Source of the DNA: Rhizohabitans arisaemae
Lineage (GTDB): Bacteria; Actinomycetota; Actinomycetes; Streptosporangiales; Streptosporangiaceae
Length of the DNA: 64,000 nucleotides
NCBI RefSeq assembly: GCF_025996515.1
Contig: NZ_BLRH01000034.1
Span: 1,116,001 to 1,180,000 of the forward strand
Reading direction: 5' to 3'
Positions 1-8,638 of the stretch are shown piece after piece. Position numbers and translations under genes: made by a program. The notes beneath the pieces are model-generated. The model was given only the letters and a program-made list of their open reading frames with translations. It was not told where the DNA came from and ran no database searches. Position 1 is the first letter of the stretch. Each line of letters opens with the position of its first letter.

Positions 1-1
1 G

Positions 2-706
2 GCCCGGGGGTTCGCCGGGTCGCTCACCCTGGGGGTGGGACAGTTCTGCACCAACCCGGGGCTGCTCTTCGTCCCCGAGGACGACCGGCTGCTCACGGCG
101 GTCGCCGAGGCGGTGGCCGCGACCGCGGGCGGGCCGATGCTCACCGAGCGGATCAGGGACGGCTACCTCGGCGGACTGGACCGCCTGGCGGGTCTGCGGG
201 TGCTGGCCGAGGGGAGCGCCGGGGCCGGGGAGCCCGAGGTCGTCCCCCGGGTCTTCACCGCGGACCTGGCCGAGTTCGCCGCGGGGCTGCCGGGGATCGC
301 CGAGGAGTGCTTCGGGCCCGCCGCGATCGTGGTCGTCTACCGGGACCCGGGCGACCTCCCGGCGGTCCTGTCCCGGCTCGCCGGGTCGCTCACCGCGACC
401 GTGCACGCCCTCGACCCGGCCGAGGCCGCGGAGATCGCCGAGGTGCTCAGGCCGCTCGCCGGGCGCCTGATCTGGAACGGCTGGCCCACCGGGGTCGCGG
501 TGAACTGGGCGATCCACCACGGCGGCCCCTGGCCGGCCAGCACCTCGCCGGCGCACACCTCCGTCGGCTCGGGTGCCATCGCCCGCTGGGTGACCCCCGT
601 CGCCTACCAGGATTGGCCGGAGGGGTTGCTCCCGCCGGAGCTCCGCGCGGACAACCCGCTCGGCGTCCCCCGCCGTGTGGACGGTCGGCTTCACCCCGGG
701 AAGTAG
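2..706 (+). CDS. Aldehyde dehydrogenase (NADP+-type), C-terminal part
   Basis: This is the 3' end of a gene that begins before the window; the frame is open from base 2. The motif GQFCTNPG near the start carries the catalytic cysteine of the aldehyde dehydrogenase superfamily, and the surrounding sequence resembles the ketoglutarate-semialdehyde or NADP+-dependent aldehyde dehydrogenase branch. The visible 234 codons cover the C-terminal part of the catalytic domain and the oligomerisation region, including an IWNGWPTGVAV segment typical of this branch. It would oxidise an aldehyde to an acid with NAD(P)+ in the cytoplasm; the substrate cannot be read from this fragment. A GTG at 35 is an internal codon, not a start. 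A strong hairpin follows the stop. Confidence 0.9.
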   Translation, partial: ARGFAGSLTLGVGQFCTNPGLLFVPEDDRLLTAVAEAVAATAGGPMLTERIRDGYLGGLDRLAGLRVLAEGSAGAGEPEVVPRVFTADLAEFAAGLPGIAEECFGPAAIVVVYRDPGDLPAVLSRLAGSLTATVHALDPAEAAEIAEVLRPLAGRLIWNGWPTGVAVNWAIHHGGPWPASTSPAHTSVGSGAIARWVTPVAYQDWPEGLLPPELRADNPLGVPRRVDGRLHPGK

Positions 707-709
707 CCC

Positions 710-751
710 GCCGGAGGCGGGGTACGGGCTACGGCCGGCCCCGCCTCCGGC
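710..751 (+). terminator. Hairpin terminator after aldehyde dehydrogenase
   Basis: Perfect 12-base arms (CCGGAGGCGGGG at 711-722 and CCCCGCCTCCGG at 739-750, plus one further pair) lie three bases after the stop codon. There is no U tract, which is common for actinobacterial terminators. Confidence 0.65.
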
Positions 752-1140
752 CGTACCGGAGCCGATCGGGTACGGGCCGCGCCGGGTCGTCTCCCGCGCG
801 GGGCTTGACGTTCCGGGGCGATCGCGGTGACTCGCGGCTTCGCCGCCCGGCGGCCGTACCGTCCGGGTGTCCGGCGCGGCTCAAGGCCGCGATCACCGGC
901 GACGTTCCAACGACTCCATCAGCGGGCGGGGGCTGTCTGACGCTCCCGCCCTGTCTACAACGTTCCGTCGCGGCCTCTCGCTCCGTCTGTCGGACTGAGG
1001 AGCCAGCACTTGTCCGTAAATATGCATATATATGCCATTTACGGCTTTCAAATATTCCCAAATCAAATTCAATGCACGCGGAGTAATTTAGGCAGTTAAT
1101 CTCCATGACAAGGATTTAAACTCCATGTAAGGAGATATAG
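752..1140. other. Intergenic leader of first S33 peptidase
   Basis: No gene is supported here. The first 110 bases hold three copies of the short motif CCGTACC/GGTACGG (751-757, 769-775, 854-860). From about 1010 the composition turns sharply AT-rich (TATGCATATATATG around 1021-1034), which is expected of a promoter and leader. An unusually good ribosome binding site, AAGGAGATAT, lies just before the ATG at 1141. Confidence 0.5.
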
Positions 1141-2796
1141 ATGGGCCGACGTGCCCTGCTCGCCGCACTCAGCCTGAGCCTGGCCTCGATCACCCTCGTC
1201 GCCCCCCAGACCGCCGGTGCCGTCGCGGAACGCGACCCCGGCGGCGACGCCTATCGCGACCAGCGGCTCACCTGGCAGAAATGCCTCACCGAACTTCCCC
1301 CCGGGGCACCACCGCAGGCCCTCGACCTGGAATGCACCGGCTACCGGGTCCCCGCCGACTGGAACAAACCCGGTCAAGGTGGCGACGACCTGGTGATCGT
1401 GGCCAGCCGGCTGCGTCCCTCCCACGGCACCCCCAAGGGACTCCTCCTCACCAACCCCGGCGGACCCGGCGGCCCGGGGCTGGTCACGCCGCTGCTCCTG
1501 GTGAACCAGACCAAGCTCACCGCCGCGATGGAGATCGTCGGAATCGACGTCCGCGGCACCGGCTACAGCACCACCGTCACCTGCGGCCGCCCGGACGACG
1601 CGTGGGAGACCCATCAGGACCCCCGCGACCGCACGCCGACCGGTGTCCGGAACATCCTGAACCGGGCGAAGAACACGGCGCAGGCGTGCCGGACCCACTC
1701 GGGCGCGCTGCTCGACAAGATCACCACCGAGCAGACCGTGAAGGACCTCGACCTCCTTCGCCACCTGATGGGGTACGACAAGACCAACTGGCTCGGCTAC
1801 TCCGCCGGAACCTGGCTCGGCGCCGCCTACGCCACCTACTTCCCGAACCGGGTCTCCCGGTTCGTCCTCGACTCCAACACCGAGTTCACCGCTTCCTGGC
1901 AGGAATCGTTCACCTGGTTCCCCAAGGGCCTGGAACGCAGGTTCCAGCAGGACTTCGCCCCGTGGGTCGCCCGGCACCACGCCCGATTCGGGCTCGGCGG
2001 CACGGCGGAACAGGTCCGCGCCACCTACGAACGGCTTCGTGCAATCCTCACCGAGCGCCCCCTCGACCTCGGCGTCCTCACCCTCCACGCCCACACCTTC
2101 GACCTTGTCATCGCGCAGGGCCTCTACTCCAAGTACCAGTTCCAGGTGTTCGCCGAGCTCATCGCCGCCATCCGGCAGGCCCTCGAAGGCGGAGCCGCCG
2201 CCGCGGCGCCCTCCCCGGCGGCGCTCGGGCTCCTGAACGCCGCCGGCGCGGCGAACGCCGTCGCCCCCGACTCGCTCAGATCGACGCAGTACGCCGTCGT
2301 CTGCAACGACACCCCCTGGCGCGGCGGACCCCGGGAACTCCTCCGTTCCACCGCCGAACTGGGCGCCCGCCACCCGCTGCTGGGCTGGCGCGCCGTCCTC
2401 GAACCCTGCGCCTACTGGGACCGCGAGAGCCCCACCCTCAAGCCGCGCACCGGCGAGGGCGTGCCCCCGATCCTCATGGTCCAGACGGCAGGCGACGGCC
2501 CCACCCCGCTCGGCGGCGCGCTTCGCGCCCTCCACCGGTTCAAGGGCGCCCGCTTCCTGCTGGTGACCGACGAGGGGGACCACGGCGCCTACGCCGGCGG
2601 CAACACCTGCGTGGACCGGCGGGTCGAGGCCTACCTGGTCGACGGCGTCCTACCCGGCAAGTTCACCACCTGCCCCGGCGTCCCCATCCCCGACCCGGTC
2701 GACGCCCTGGCCAAGGGCCCGGCCCAGCAGCCCAACCCCATCCTGCGCAACCGCGGGCTCACCGAAACGCTCACCCCTTACCTGCGCACCCCCTGA
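1141..2796 (+). CDS. Secreted S33 tripeptidyl-aminopeptidase-like hydrolase, copy 1
   Basis: A 551-residue alpha/beta hydrolase of the S33/Tap (SlpD/SlpE-like) family, which removes short N-terminal peptides outside the cell. Residues 1-28 form a signal peptide (MGRR then a hydrophobic run, cleavage near TAGAVA). The oxyanion region is NPGGPGGPG near residue 113. The nucleophile is Ser221 in GYSAGTWLG, the acid probably Asp452 in the TAP-like C-terminal domain, and the base His481 in GDHGAYAGG. The start is fixed by AAGGAGATATAG directly upstream. It is the first of four tandem paralogues; copies 2-4 carry GYSGGSWLG instead. Bases 1640-1754 are identical to copy 2, which suggests gene conversion. 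Substrate specificity is not known from sequence. Confidence 0.9.
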   Translation: MGRRALLAALSLSLASITLVAPQTAGAVAERDPGGDAYRDQRLTWQKCLTELPPGAPPQALDLECTGYRVPADWNKPGQGGDDLVIVASRLRPSHGTPKGLLLTNPGGPGGPGLVTPLLLVNQTKLTAAMEIVGIDVRGTGYSTTVTCGRPDDAWETHQDPRDRTPTGVRNILNRAKNTAQACRTHSGALLDKITTEQTVKDLDLLRHLMGYDKTNWLGYSAGTWLGAAYATYFPNRVSRFVLDSNTEFTASWQESFTWFPKGLERRFQQDFAPWVARHHARFGLGGTAEQVRATYERLRAILTERPLDLGVLTLHAHTFDLVIAQGLYSKYQFQVFAELIAAIRQALEGGAAAAAPSPAALGLLNAAGAANAVAPDSLRSTQYAVVCNDTPWRGGPRELLRSTAELGARHPLLGWRAVLEPCAYWDRESPTLKPRTGEGVPPILMVQTAGDGPTPLGGALRALHRFKGARFLLVTDEGDHGAYAGGNTCVDRRVEAYLVDGVLPGKFTTCPGVPIPDPVDALAKGPAQQPNPILRNRGLTETLTPYLRTP

Positions 2797-3201
2797 CCCG
2801 CCGCGCCGGGGTCGTCCACCACCGCGGTGGGCGGCCCCGCCCATGAGCCGGTACGGCCGACAGGCGACCGTCGCGCATCCCTGTGGGGCCCGCGCGTTCG
2901 CCGTACGGCTGCGGCAGCCTCTTCCGGTCCACGGAATCCGGTGCGACATCAGCCAGGCGGCCCCGACGGCGACCGGTCGCCGTAGTCGTACCCGGCCGAG
3001 TACCCGGTCCGATTCCCGGCGCCCCCTCATGCCGTCTCAAGGAACGGACTAGTACACATCCAGAAATATGGACACATGCCACCCATGTGTATGAGAAACG
3101 TCGATATGACAAGCGATGTCAATGACGGTAACGCACACAGGGCGGCTTGATCGATTAGCGTCCACCGGGAGTAGATAAATTTCCCGCTAAAGGAGATATA
3201 T
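2797..3201. other. Intergenic region with inverted repeat before copy 2
   Basis: No gene seen. The 5' half is GC-rich with CCACCGCGGTGG (about 2820) and several GTACGG motifs. The 3' part (3050-3190) is AT-rich and contains the inverted repeat ACACATG-N5-CATGTGT (3072-3090), a possible operator. It ends in AAAGGAGATATAT, the ribosome binding site of copy 2 and nearly the same as that of copy 1. Confidence 0.45.
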
Positions 3202-4851
3202 ATGGGCAGACGTGCCCTGCTCGCCGCACTCAGCCTGACCCTGACCTCGGTCACCCTCGTCGCCCCGCAGGCCGCGGGCGCCGCCGCGGAACGCGACCCC
3301 GGCGGCGACGCCTACCGAAACCAGCGTCTCACCTGGCAGAAATGCTTCACCGAGCTTCCCCCCGGGGCGCCACCGCAAGCCCTTGACCTGGAATGCACCG
3401 CCTACCGGGTGCCCGCCGACTGGAAGAACCCCGGCCACGGCGGGGACCTGCGGATCGTGGCCAGCCGGCTGCGCCCGGCCACGGGAACCCCGAAGGGGCT
3501 CCTCCTCACCAACCCCGGCGGGCCGGGTGGGCCCGGACTGGGGCTGCCGCTCGCTTTCGTCGGCCGTACCAAACTCATGTCGGCGATGGAGGTCGTCGGG
3601 GTGGACGTCCGGGGTACGGGTGCGAGCACCAACATCACCTGCGGCGCCAAGGACGCGTTCTGGGAGTCCCATCAGGACCCCCGCGACCGCACGCCGGCCG
3701 GTGTCCGGAACATCCTGAACCGGGCGAAGAACACGGCGCAGGCGTGCCGGACCCACTCGGGCGCGCTGCTCGACAAGATCACCACCGAGCAGACCGTGAA
3801 GGACCTCGACCTGCTCCGCCACCTCATGGGGTACGAGAAGACCAACTGGCTCGGCTACTCCGGCGGAAGCTGGCTCGGCGCCGCCTACGCCACCTACTTC
3901 CCGAACCGGGTCTCCCGGTTCGTCCTCGACTCCAACGCCGAGTTCACCGCCTCCTGGCAGCGGTCCTTCAGCGGGTTCGCCCCGGGCTTCGAGCGCAGGT
4001 TCCGGCAGGACTTCGCCCCCTGGGCCGCGAAACACCACGCCCGATTCGGGCTCGGCACCACCGCCGAACAGGTACGCGCCACCTACGAACGACTCCGCGG
4101 GCTGCTGGGCCAGCACCCGATCGACTTCGGAACCTTCACCCTCTACGCCCACACCTTCGACTTCGCGCTCGTGCAGAACGTGTACTCCAAGCACCAGTTC
4201 CAGGCTCTCGCCGAGTTCATCGGCTTCGTGGGGCAGACCCTTGAAGGCGGCGCCACCGCCACCCTCTCCCCGGCGCTGCGCGGCCTTCTCGACACGGCGG
4301 GCGCGGCGAACTCCCCCGCCCCCGACGCGAGCAAGGCCGCCCTGCATGCCATCACCTGCAACGACACTCCGTGGCGAGGCGGACCGCAGGAGCTGCTCCG
4401 CGCCACGGCCGAGCAGGGCGCCCGCTACCCGGTGATGGGGTGGCGTTCCGCCCTCGAGCCCTGCGCGTACTGGGATCGGGCCGCTCCCGTCCTCAAGCCG
4501 CGCACCGGCGAAGGCGTACCCCCGATCCTCATGGTCCAGACCGCGGGCGACCCCGCCACCCCGCTCGGAGGCGCCCTCCGCGCCTACGCCCGGTTCAAGC
4601 ACGCCCGATTCCTCCTGGTGACCGATGAGGGCGACCACGGCGCCTACGCCGGCGGCAACGCCTGCGTCGACGACCGGGTCGAGGCCTACCTGGTGGACGG
4701 GACCCTGCCGAGGAAGTTCGGCACCTGCCCCGGCGTTCCGATTCCCGAACCGGTCGGCGCCCTGGCCAAGAGCTCAGCGGAAAGCCCCAACCCCATCCTG
4801 CGCAACCAAGAGCTCACCGAGCTGCTCACCCCGCACCTGCGCATCCCCTGA
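3202..4851 (+). CDS. Secreted S33 tripeptidyl-aminopeptidase-like hydrolase, copy 2
   Basis: A 549-residue paralogue of the preceding gene with the same design: signal peptide over residues 1-29, oxyanion region NPGGPGGPG, nucleophile Ser220 in GYSGGSWLG, Asp in QTAGDPATP and His in GDHGAYAGG within the C-terminal TAP-like domain. It is predicted to act outside the cell as a serine aminopeptidase or related hydrolase. The start is set by AAAGGAGATATAT. A hairpin follows the stop, so it is probably transcribed alone. Codon use matches copies 1, 3 and 4, and long blocks are nearly identical between copies, consistent with recent duplication within this lineage. Confidence 0.9.
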   Translation: MGRRALLAALSLTLTSVTLVAPQAAGAAAERDPGGDAYRNQRLTWQKCFTELPPGAPPQALDLECTAYRVPADWKNPGHGGDLRIVASRLRPATGTPKGLLLTNPGGPGGPGLGLPLAFVGRTKLMSAMEVVGVDVRGTGASTNITCGAKDAFWESHQDPRDRTPAGVRNILNRAKNTAQACRTHSGALLDKITTEQTVKDLDLLRHLMGYEKTNWLGYSGGSWLGAAYATYFPNRVSRFVLDSNAEFTASWQRSFSGFAPGFERRFRQDFAPWAAKHHARFGLGTTAEQVRATYERLRGLLGQHPIDFGTFTLYAHTFDFALVQNVYSKHQFQALAEFIGFVGQTLEGGATATLSPALRGLLDTAGAANSPAPDASKAALHAITCNDTPWRGGPQELLRATAEQGARYPVMGWRSALEPCAYWDRAAPVLKPRTGEGVPPILMVQTAGDPATPLGGALRAYARFKHARFLLVTDEGDHGAYAGGNACVDDRVEAYLVDGTLPRKFGTCPGVPIPEPVGALAKSSAESPNPILRNQELTELLTPHLRIP

Positions 4852-4863
4852 TCGTCGACTCCG

Positions 4864-4893
4864 AGGCCGCCCGCCCGCTCCGGTGGGCGGCCT
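4864..4893 (+). terminator. Terminator after S33 copy 2
   Basis: Nine-base perfect arms AGGCCGCCC and GGGCGGCCT around a 12-base loop, 12 bases after the stop. A matching hairpin follows copy 4. Confidence 0.6.
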
Positions 4894-5127
4894 TCCTGAC
4901 CTTTCCCTCGCCGTCCCTCGCCCAGCCCCTCAGGGCGAGGGACCGCCGCATGTGCCGGGAATGGCCGTCACCAAGGTCGACGAGGACGTCCGTGGCGGCC
5001 CCGTCGCGGCAACCCGTCCGGGCGTGGTCGCGCGGCCGGACCCCGGCCGTCCGTTTACCGGCCAGGCGTCGCGTGCCGCACGCCGACCGGGTCTGCTCCG
5101 GCCGCCGCGACGGCGCCCGGCCCAGGC

Positions 5128-5178
5128 TTGACATTGTCGCATGCTATGACCCATCTTGTTGAGACAAAGACTGCGACA
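5128..5178 (+). promoter_or_regulatory. Promoter and putative YtrA-type operator
   Basis: A TTGACA hexamer at 5128-5133 precedes an inverted repeat TGTCGCA (5135-5141) / TGCGACA (5172-5178), with a smaller nested dyad TTGT-N4-ACAA (5156-5167). YtrA-type GntR regulators usually bind dyads in their own promoters; the pairing with the downstream GntR gene is inferred. Confidence 0.45.
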
Positions 5179-5193
5179 TATGGAGGTGGGGAC

Positions 5194-5973
5194 ATGCTCC
5201 AGGCAGAGCACACGGCGGCCAGGCTGTGGCTGGACCGGCACGGCCTGGCCGACGCCGAGCCGACCCCGCTGCTCGCGGCCCGGCTGGCGGCGCGGTGGCA
5301 AGCCAAGCTCGCCGGCGGCCTGCTGGTGGCGGTGTTCCTGATCGGCGTGGGACTCACCCGCAAGCTGGGGCAGCCCACCGACGCCGCATCCTCCCCGCCG
5401 CCGCTGCTGGTACCGGCGGCATTGGTGGCCGGGTTGCTGACGGCGCAGTGGCTGCTCGGCCGGTGGGTGCGGCGCGCCGATCGGCGGGCCGGCGCACACC
5501 TGTCCCGGCGGGCGGCCTTGCCGGTCGAGCTCGGCTGGCCGGCGGTGCTGGGCCGGTCGCACGCCCTCTTCACGGCCGCCACCTTCGCCGCCGCCCTGCT
5601 GCTCACGGTGAGCGTGCTGCCGGCCTCGGACCCCGGCCTGCGGTACGGGGCGATCATCGTGCTGATCGGCCTGGTCGGCGCCGGCGCCGGCATCGTCATG
5701 CAGCTGCGCCAGGTGCTGACAGGCCCGGCCGTGGCACAGGACCAGGCGTCGCTTACGGCCGATGTCGTCATGCGGGTCGAGGACGCCCGCGACCTGGTCA
5801 CACCTGGCCTGGTGTGGTACTTGCCGGCCATCTTCCTGTACGGGGAATCCCCCGGCTGGTGGAACGCCGCCTCGATCGCGCTCGTGGTGGCGGGCGCCGC
5901 CGGGTTCGTCCTGATCCGCATACGGGGCACGGGTGCCGGGACGGTGGCACGGCAGGCCATGGCCACCCGATGA
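5194..5973 (+). CDS. Multi-pass membrane protein coupled to GntR regulator
   Basis: A 259-residue membrane protein. The N-terminus contains a short amphipathic stretch (LWLDRHGL), followed by about six hydrophobic segments: two near residues 42-85, two near 125-165 and two at the C-terminus. I do not recognise a named family, but a small membrane protein directly before a YtrA-type GntR regulator is a recurrent actinobacterial arrangement. The ATG at 5194 was chosen over an in-frame ATG at 5128 because GGAGGTGGGGAC lies just upstream and the earlier codon overlaps the promoter. The stop overlaps the start of the next gene (ATGA). It interrupts the S33 array between copies 2 and 3. Function unknown, possibly envelope stress or transport. 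Confidence 0.75.
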   Translation: MLQAEHTAARLWLDRHGLADAEPTPLLAARLAARWQAKLAGGLLVAVFLIGVGLTRKLGQPTDAASSPPPLLVPAALVAGLLTAQWLLGRWVRRADRRAGAHLSRRAALPVELGWPAVLGRSHALFTAATFAAALLLTVSVLPASDPGLRYGAIIVLIGLVGAGAGIVMQLRQVLTGPAVAQDQASLTADVVMRVEDARDLVTPGLVWYLPAIFLYGESPGWWNAASIALVVAGAAGFVLIRIRGTGAGTVARQAMATR

Positions 5974-6449
5974 TCGTCATCGACGCGGCCTCACCGGTAC
6001 CGCCCTACGAGCAGCTTCGGGCCCAGCTCGCCCGGCAGATCCGGGACCGCTCGCTCGCCGTCGGCACCAGGCTGCCGACGATCCGCCGGTTCGCGGCCGA
6101 CCTCGGCTTGGCCGTGAACACCGTCGGCCGGGCATTCCGGGAACTGGAGGAGGCCGGGCTGATCGAGACCCGCGGGCGGGCCGGCTCGTTCGTCTCCGCC
6201 GGCGGCGAGCAGGCCTTGGAGCGGGCCCGCCGCGCCGCGCGCGACTACGCGACGGTCGTCACGGGCCTCGGCATCGATCCCGCCGAGGCGATCCGGATCG
6301 TCGAGGCGGCATTGGGCCGCGCTCCGGTACCGGTGGACAACCGGATACCCACTGCCACCACGCCCTCGCCCGGAACCGCCCGCCGACCCGATCCGGGTGG
6401 CGCCTGGCCTGACACCCGGCGGAAATTCGCCGGACCTCGCCCGGCATAA
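5970..6449 (+). CDS. GntR-family regulator, YtrA subfamily
   Basis: A 159-residue repressor-type protein. Residues 8-75 form a winged helix-turn-helix (PPYEQLRAQLARQI, then TIRRFAADLGLAVNTVGRAFRELE, then GLIETRGRAGSFV), the pattern of GntR proteins. The remaining C-terminal part is short, with an AARDYATVVTGLGIDPAEAIRIV helix typical of the YtrA subfamily, and lacks a large ligand domain. It is translationally coupled to the membrane protein (4-base overlap) and probably represses their shared promoter. The last 40 residues are proline- and arginine-rich and look unstructured, longer than in many YtrA proteins. Confidence 0.85.
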   Translation: MIVIDAASPVPPYEQLRAQLARQIRDRSLAVGTRLPTIRRFAADLGLAVNTVGRAFRELEEAGLIETRGRAGSFVSAGGEQALERARRAARDYATVVTGLGIDPAEAIRIVEAALGRAPVPVDNRIPTATTPSPGTARRPDPGGAWPDTRRKFAGPRPA

Positions 6450-6589
6450 GAACGCAGGCTGCGCCCGTACCGAACATTCCATCGATTCGTCTGGGGCACT
6501 CGCCGCCCGGACTCACATTCTCCCGAAGGAGCCCCTGACAACGACTTAGGTCGATAAACGCTGCCCATTCTCGTTAGAAGGAGGTATTC

Positions 6590-8239
6590 ATGGGCCGACG
6601 TGCCCTGCTCGCCGCACTCAGCCTGACCCTGACCTCGGTCACCCTCACGGCCCCGCAGGCCGTGAGCGCCACGGAACGCGACCCGGGAGGCGACGTCTAC
6701 CGAAATCAGCAGCTCACCTGGCGGAAATGCCTCACCGAGCTCCCCCCGGGGGCACCACCGGAGGCACTCAGGGTGGAATGCGCCGCCTACCGGGTCCCCG
6801 CCGACTGGAACAGGCCAGGCCAGGACGGGGATCTGCGGATCGCGATCAGCCGCTTGCGCCCGGCCTCGGGAACACCGAAAGGGCTGCTCCTCACCAACCC
6901 CGGCGGACCGGGTGAGCGCGGGCGGGACCTTCCGCTCACCCTCGTCGGCCGCACCAAACTCATGTCCGCGATGGAGGTCGTCGGGATCGACGTCCGGGGT
7001 GTAGGTGGGAGCACCACCATCACCTGTGGTGCCAAGGACAGCTCCTGGGAGAGCCACCAGGACCCCCGCGACCGCACGCCGACCGGTGTTCAGAACATCC
7101 TGAACCGGGCGAAGAGCACGGCGCAGGGGTGCCGGACAGGCTCCGGGACACTCCTCGACAAGATCACCACCGAGCAGACGGTGAAGGACCTCGACCTCCT
7201 CCGCCACCTCATGGGCTACGAGAAGACCAACTGGCTCGGCTACTCCGGCGGAAGCTGGCTCGGCGCCGCCTACACCGCCTACTTCCCCGGCCGGGTCTCC
7301 CGATTCGTCCTCGACTCCAACGCCGAGTTCACCGCCTCCTGGCAGAAGTCCCTCAGCGGGTTCGCCCCGGGCTTCGAGCGCAGGTTCCGGCAGGACTTCG
7401 CCCCGTGGGCCGCCAAGCACCACGCCCGATTCGGGCTCGGAACCACCGCGGAACAGGTACGCGCCACCTACGAACGGCTCCGCGGCCTGCTCACCCGGCG
7501 CCCGATCGACTTCGGCACCTTCACCCTCCACCCACACCGCTTCGACTGGGTGATCCTCCTGGGGATGTACTCGAAGCACCAGTTCCAGGGAAGGGCCGAG
7601 TTCATCGGCTACGTGGCGCAGATCCTGGAGGGCGGCACCACCACCGCCACCCCCGCGCCGGCACTACGCGGCCTTCTCGCCACGACCGGTACGGCAAGCA
7701 CCCCCTCCCCCGACGCGGGCAAGTCGGTGTTTCACGCCATCACCTGCAACGACACCCCCTGGCGCGGCGGACCGCAGGAGCTGCTCCGCTCCACCGCCGA
7801 GCAGGGCGCCCGCTACCCCCTGATCGGCTGGCGATCCGTACTCGAACCCTGCTCCTTCTGGGACCGCAAGAGCCCCGACCTCAAGCCGCGCACCGGCAAG
7901 GGAGTCCCCCCGATCCTCATGGTCCAGAACGCCGGCGACCCCGCCACCCCGATCGAAGGAGCCCTCCGCGCCTTCCACCGGTTCAAGAACGCCCGCTTCC
8001 TCCTGGTCACCGGGGAAGGCGACCACGGCGCCTACGCCGGCGGCAACGCCTGCGTGGACGACCGCGTCGAGGCCTACCTGGTCGACGGAGTCCTGCCCGG
8101 CAAGTTCACCACCTGCCCCGGCATCCCGATCCCCGACCCGGTCGACGCCCTGACCGAGAACTCCGGGCAGAACCCCAACCCCATCCTGCGCAACCGCGAG
8201 CTCACCGAGCTGATCACCCCGCACCTGAGCCTCCGCTGA
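6590..8239 (+). CDS. Secreted S33 tripeptidyl-aminopeptidase-like hydrolase, copy 3
   Basis: Third paralogue, 549 residues, with a signal peptide over residues 1-27 (MGRR, hydrophobic core, ending near VSA). The nucleophile is Ser219 in GYSGGSWLG, with Asp in NAGDPATP and His in GDHGAYAGG. The oxyanion region reads NPGGPGERGRD instead of the NPGGPGGPG seen in the other copies, so a conserved glycine/proline pair is replaced by charged residues; this may change activity or specificity. The start is fixed by GAAGGAGGTATTC. It has its own terminator hairpin at 8244-8279, so it is probably a separate transcription unit despite the array. Confidence 0.9.
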   Translation: MGRRALLAALSLTLTSVTLTAPQAVSATERDPGGDVYRNQQLTWRKCLTELPPGAPPEALRVECAAYRVPADWNRPGQDGDLRIAISRLRPASGTPKGLLLTNPGGPGERGRDLPLTLVGRTKLMSAMEVVGIDVRGVGGSTTITCGAKDSSWESHQDPRDRTPTGVQNILNRAKSTAQGCRTGSGTLLDKITTEQTVKDLDLLRHLMGYEKTNWLGYSGGSWLGAAYTAYFPGRVSRFVLDSNAEFTASWQKSLSGFAPGFERRFRQDFAPWAAKHHARFGLGTTAEQVRATYERLRGLLTRRPIDFGTFTLHPHRFDWVILLGMYSKHQFQGRAEFIGYVAQILEGGTTTATPAPALRGLLATTGTASTPSPDAGKSVFHAITCNDTPWRGGPQELLRSTAEQGARYPLIGWRSVLEPCSFWDRKSPDLKPRTGKGVPPILMVQNAGDPATPIEGALRAFHRFKNARFLLVTGEGDHGAYAGGNACVDDRVEAYLVDGVLPGKFTTCPGIPIPDPVDALTENSGQNPNPILRNRELTELITPHLSLR

Positions 8240-8243
8240 CCGC

Positions 8244-8279
8244 GAAAGGACGCCCGGCCGGTACGGGGGGCGTCCTTTC
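8244..8279 (+). terminator. Terminator after S33 copy 3
   Basis: Twelve-base perfect arms GAAAGGACGCCC (8244-8255) and GGGCGTCCTTTC (8268-8279), starting five bases after the stop. Confidence 0.75.
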
Positions 8280-8638
8280 ACTCGGATCCGATACGGCGGA
8301 CGCGGCCCGTACACCACCGACCAGGCGAGCGCGGTCCCCTCGTGGACCGCGAAGACAGCCGCCGGCGGCGGGGCATCCGCGCGGGACCGGCGGCGTGACG
8401 GGGACGGCAAGCACCCGCGGAACCGGGAAACCCCTCCTGAAACGCCGTGGGAAACGCGCACTCGGACGGCGGGCATCAGATGGCACCACGGCGGCCGCCG
8501 CCTTCACGCGGCATACCGGCCGGGCATGACCTGACGGCGGAGATTCACCGCCCTTGACCCCGAGCTTTTCTTGAGCGAATTTCCAGCAATAACGTTGACG
8601 ATCACATGTGAGGAAAAACCCCCACAAAGGAGAGACGA
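8280..8638. other. Intergenic region before S33 copy 4
   Basis: No gene supported. The last 120 bases are less GC-rich, with a TTGACG at about 8594 and the ribosome binding site AAAGGAGAG before the ATG at 8639. Open frames through this stretch lack coding-type third-position bias. Confidence 0.4.
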
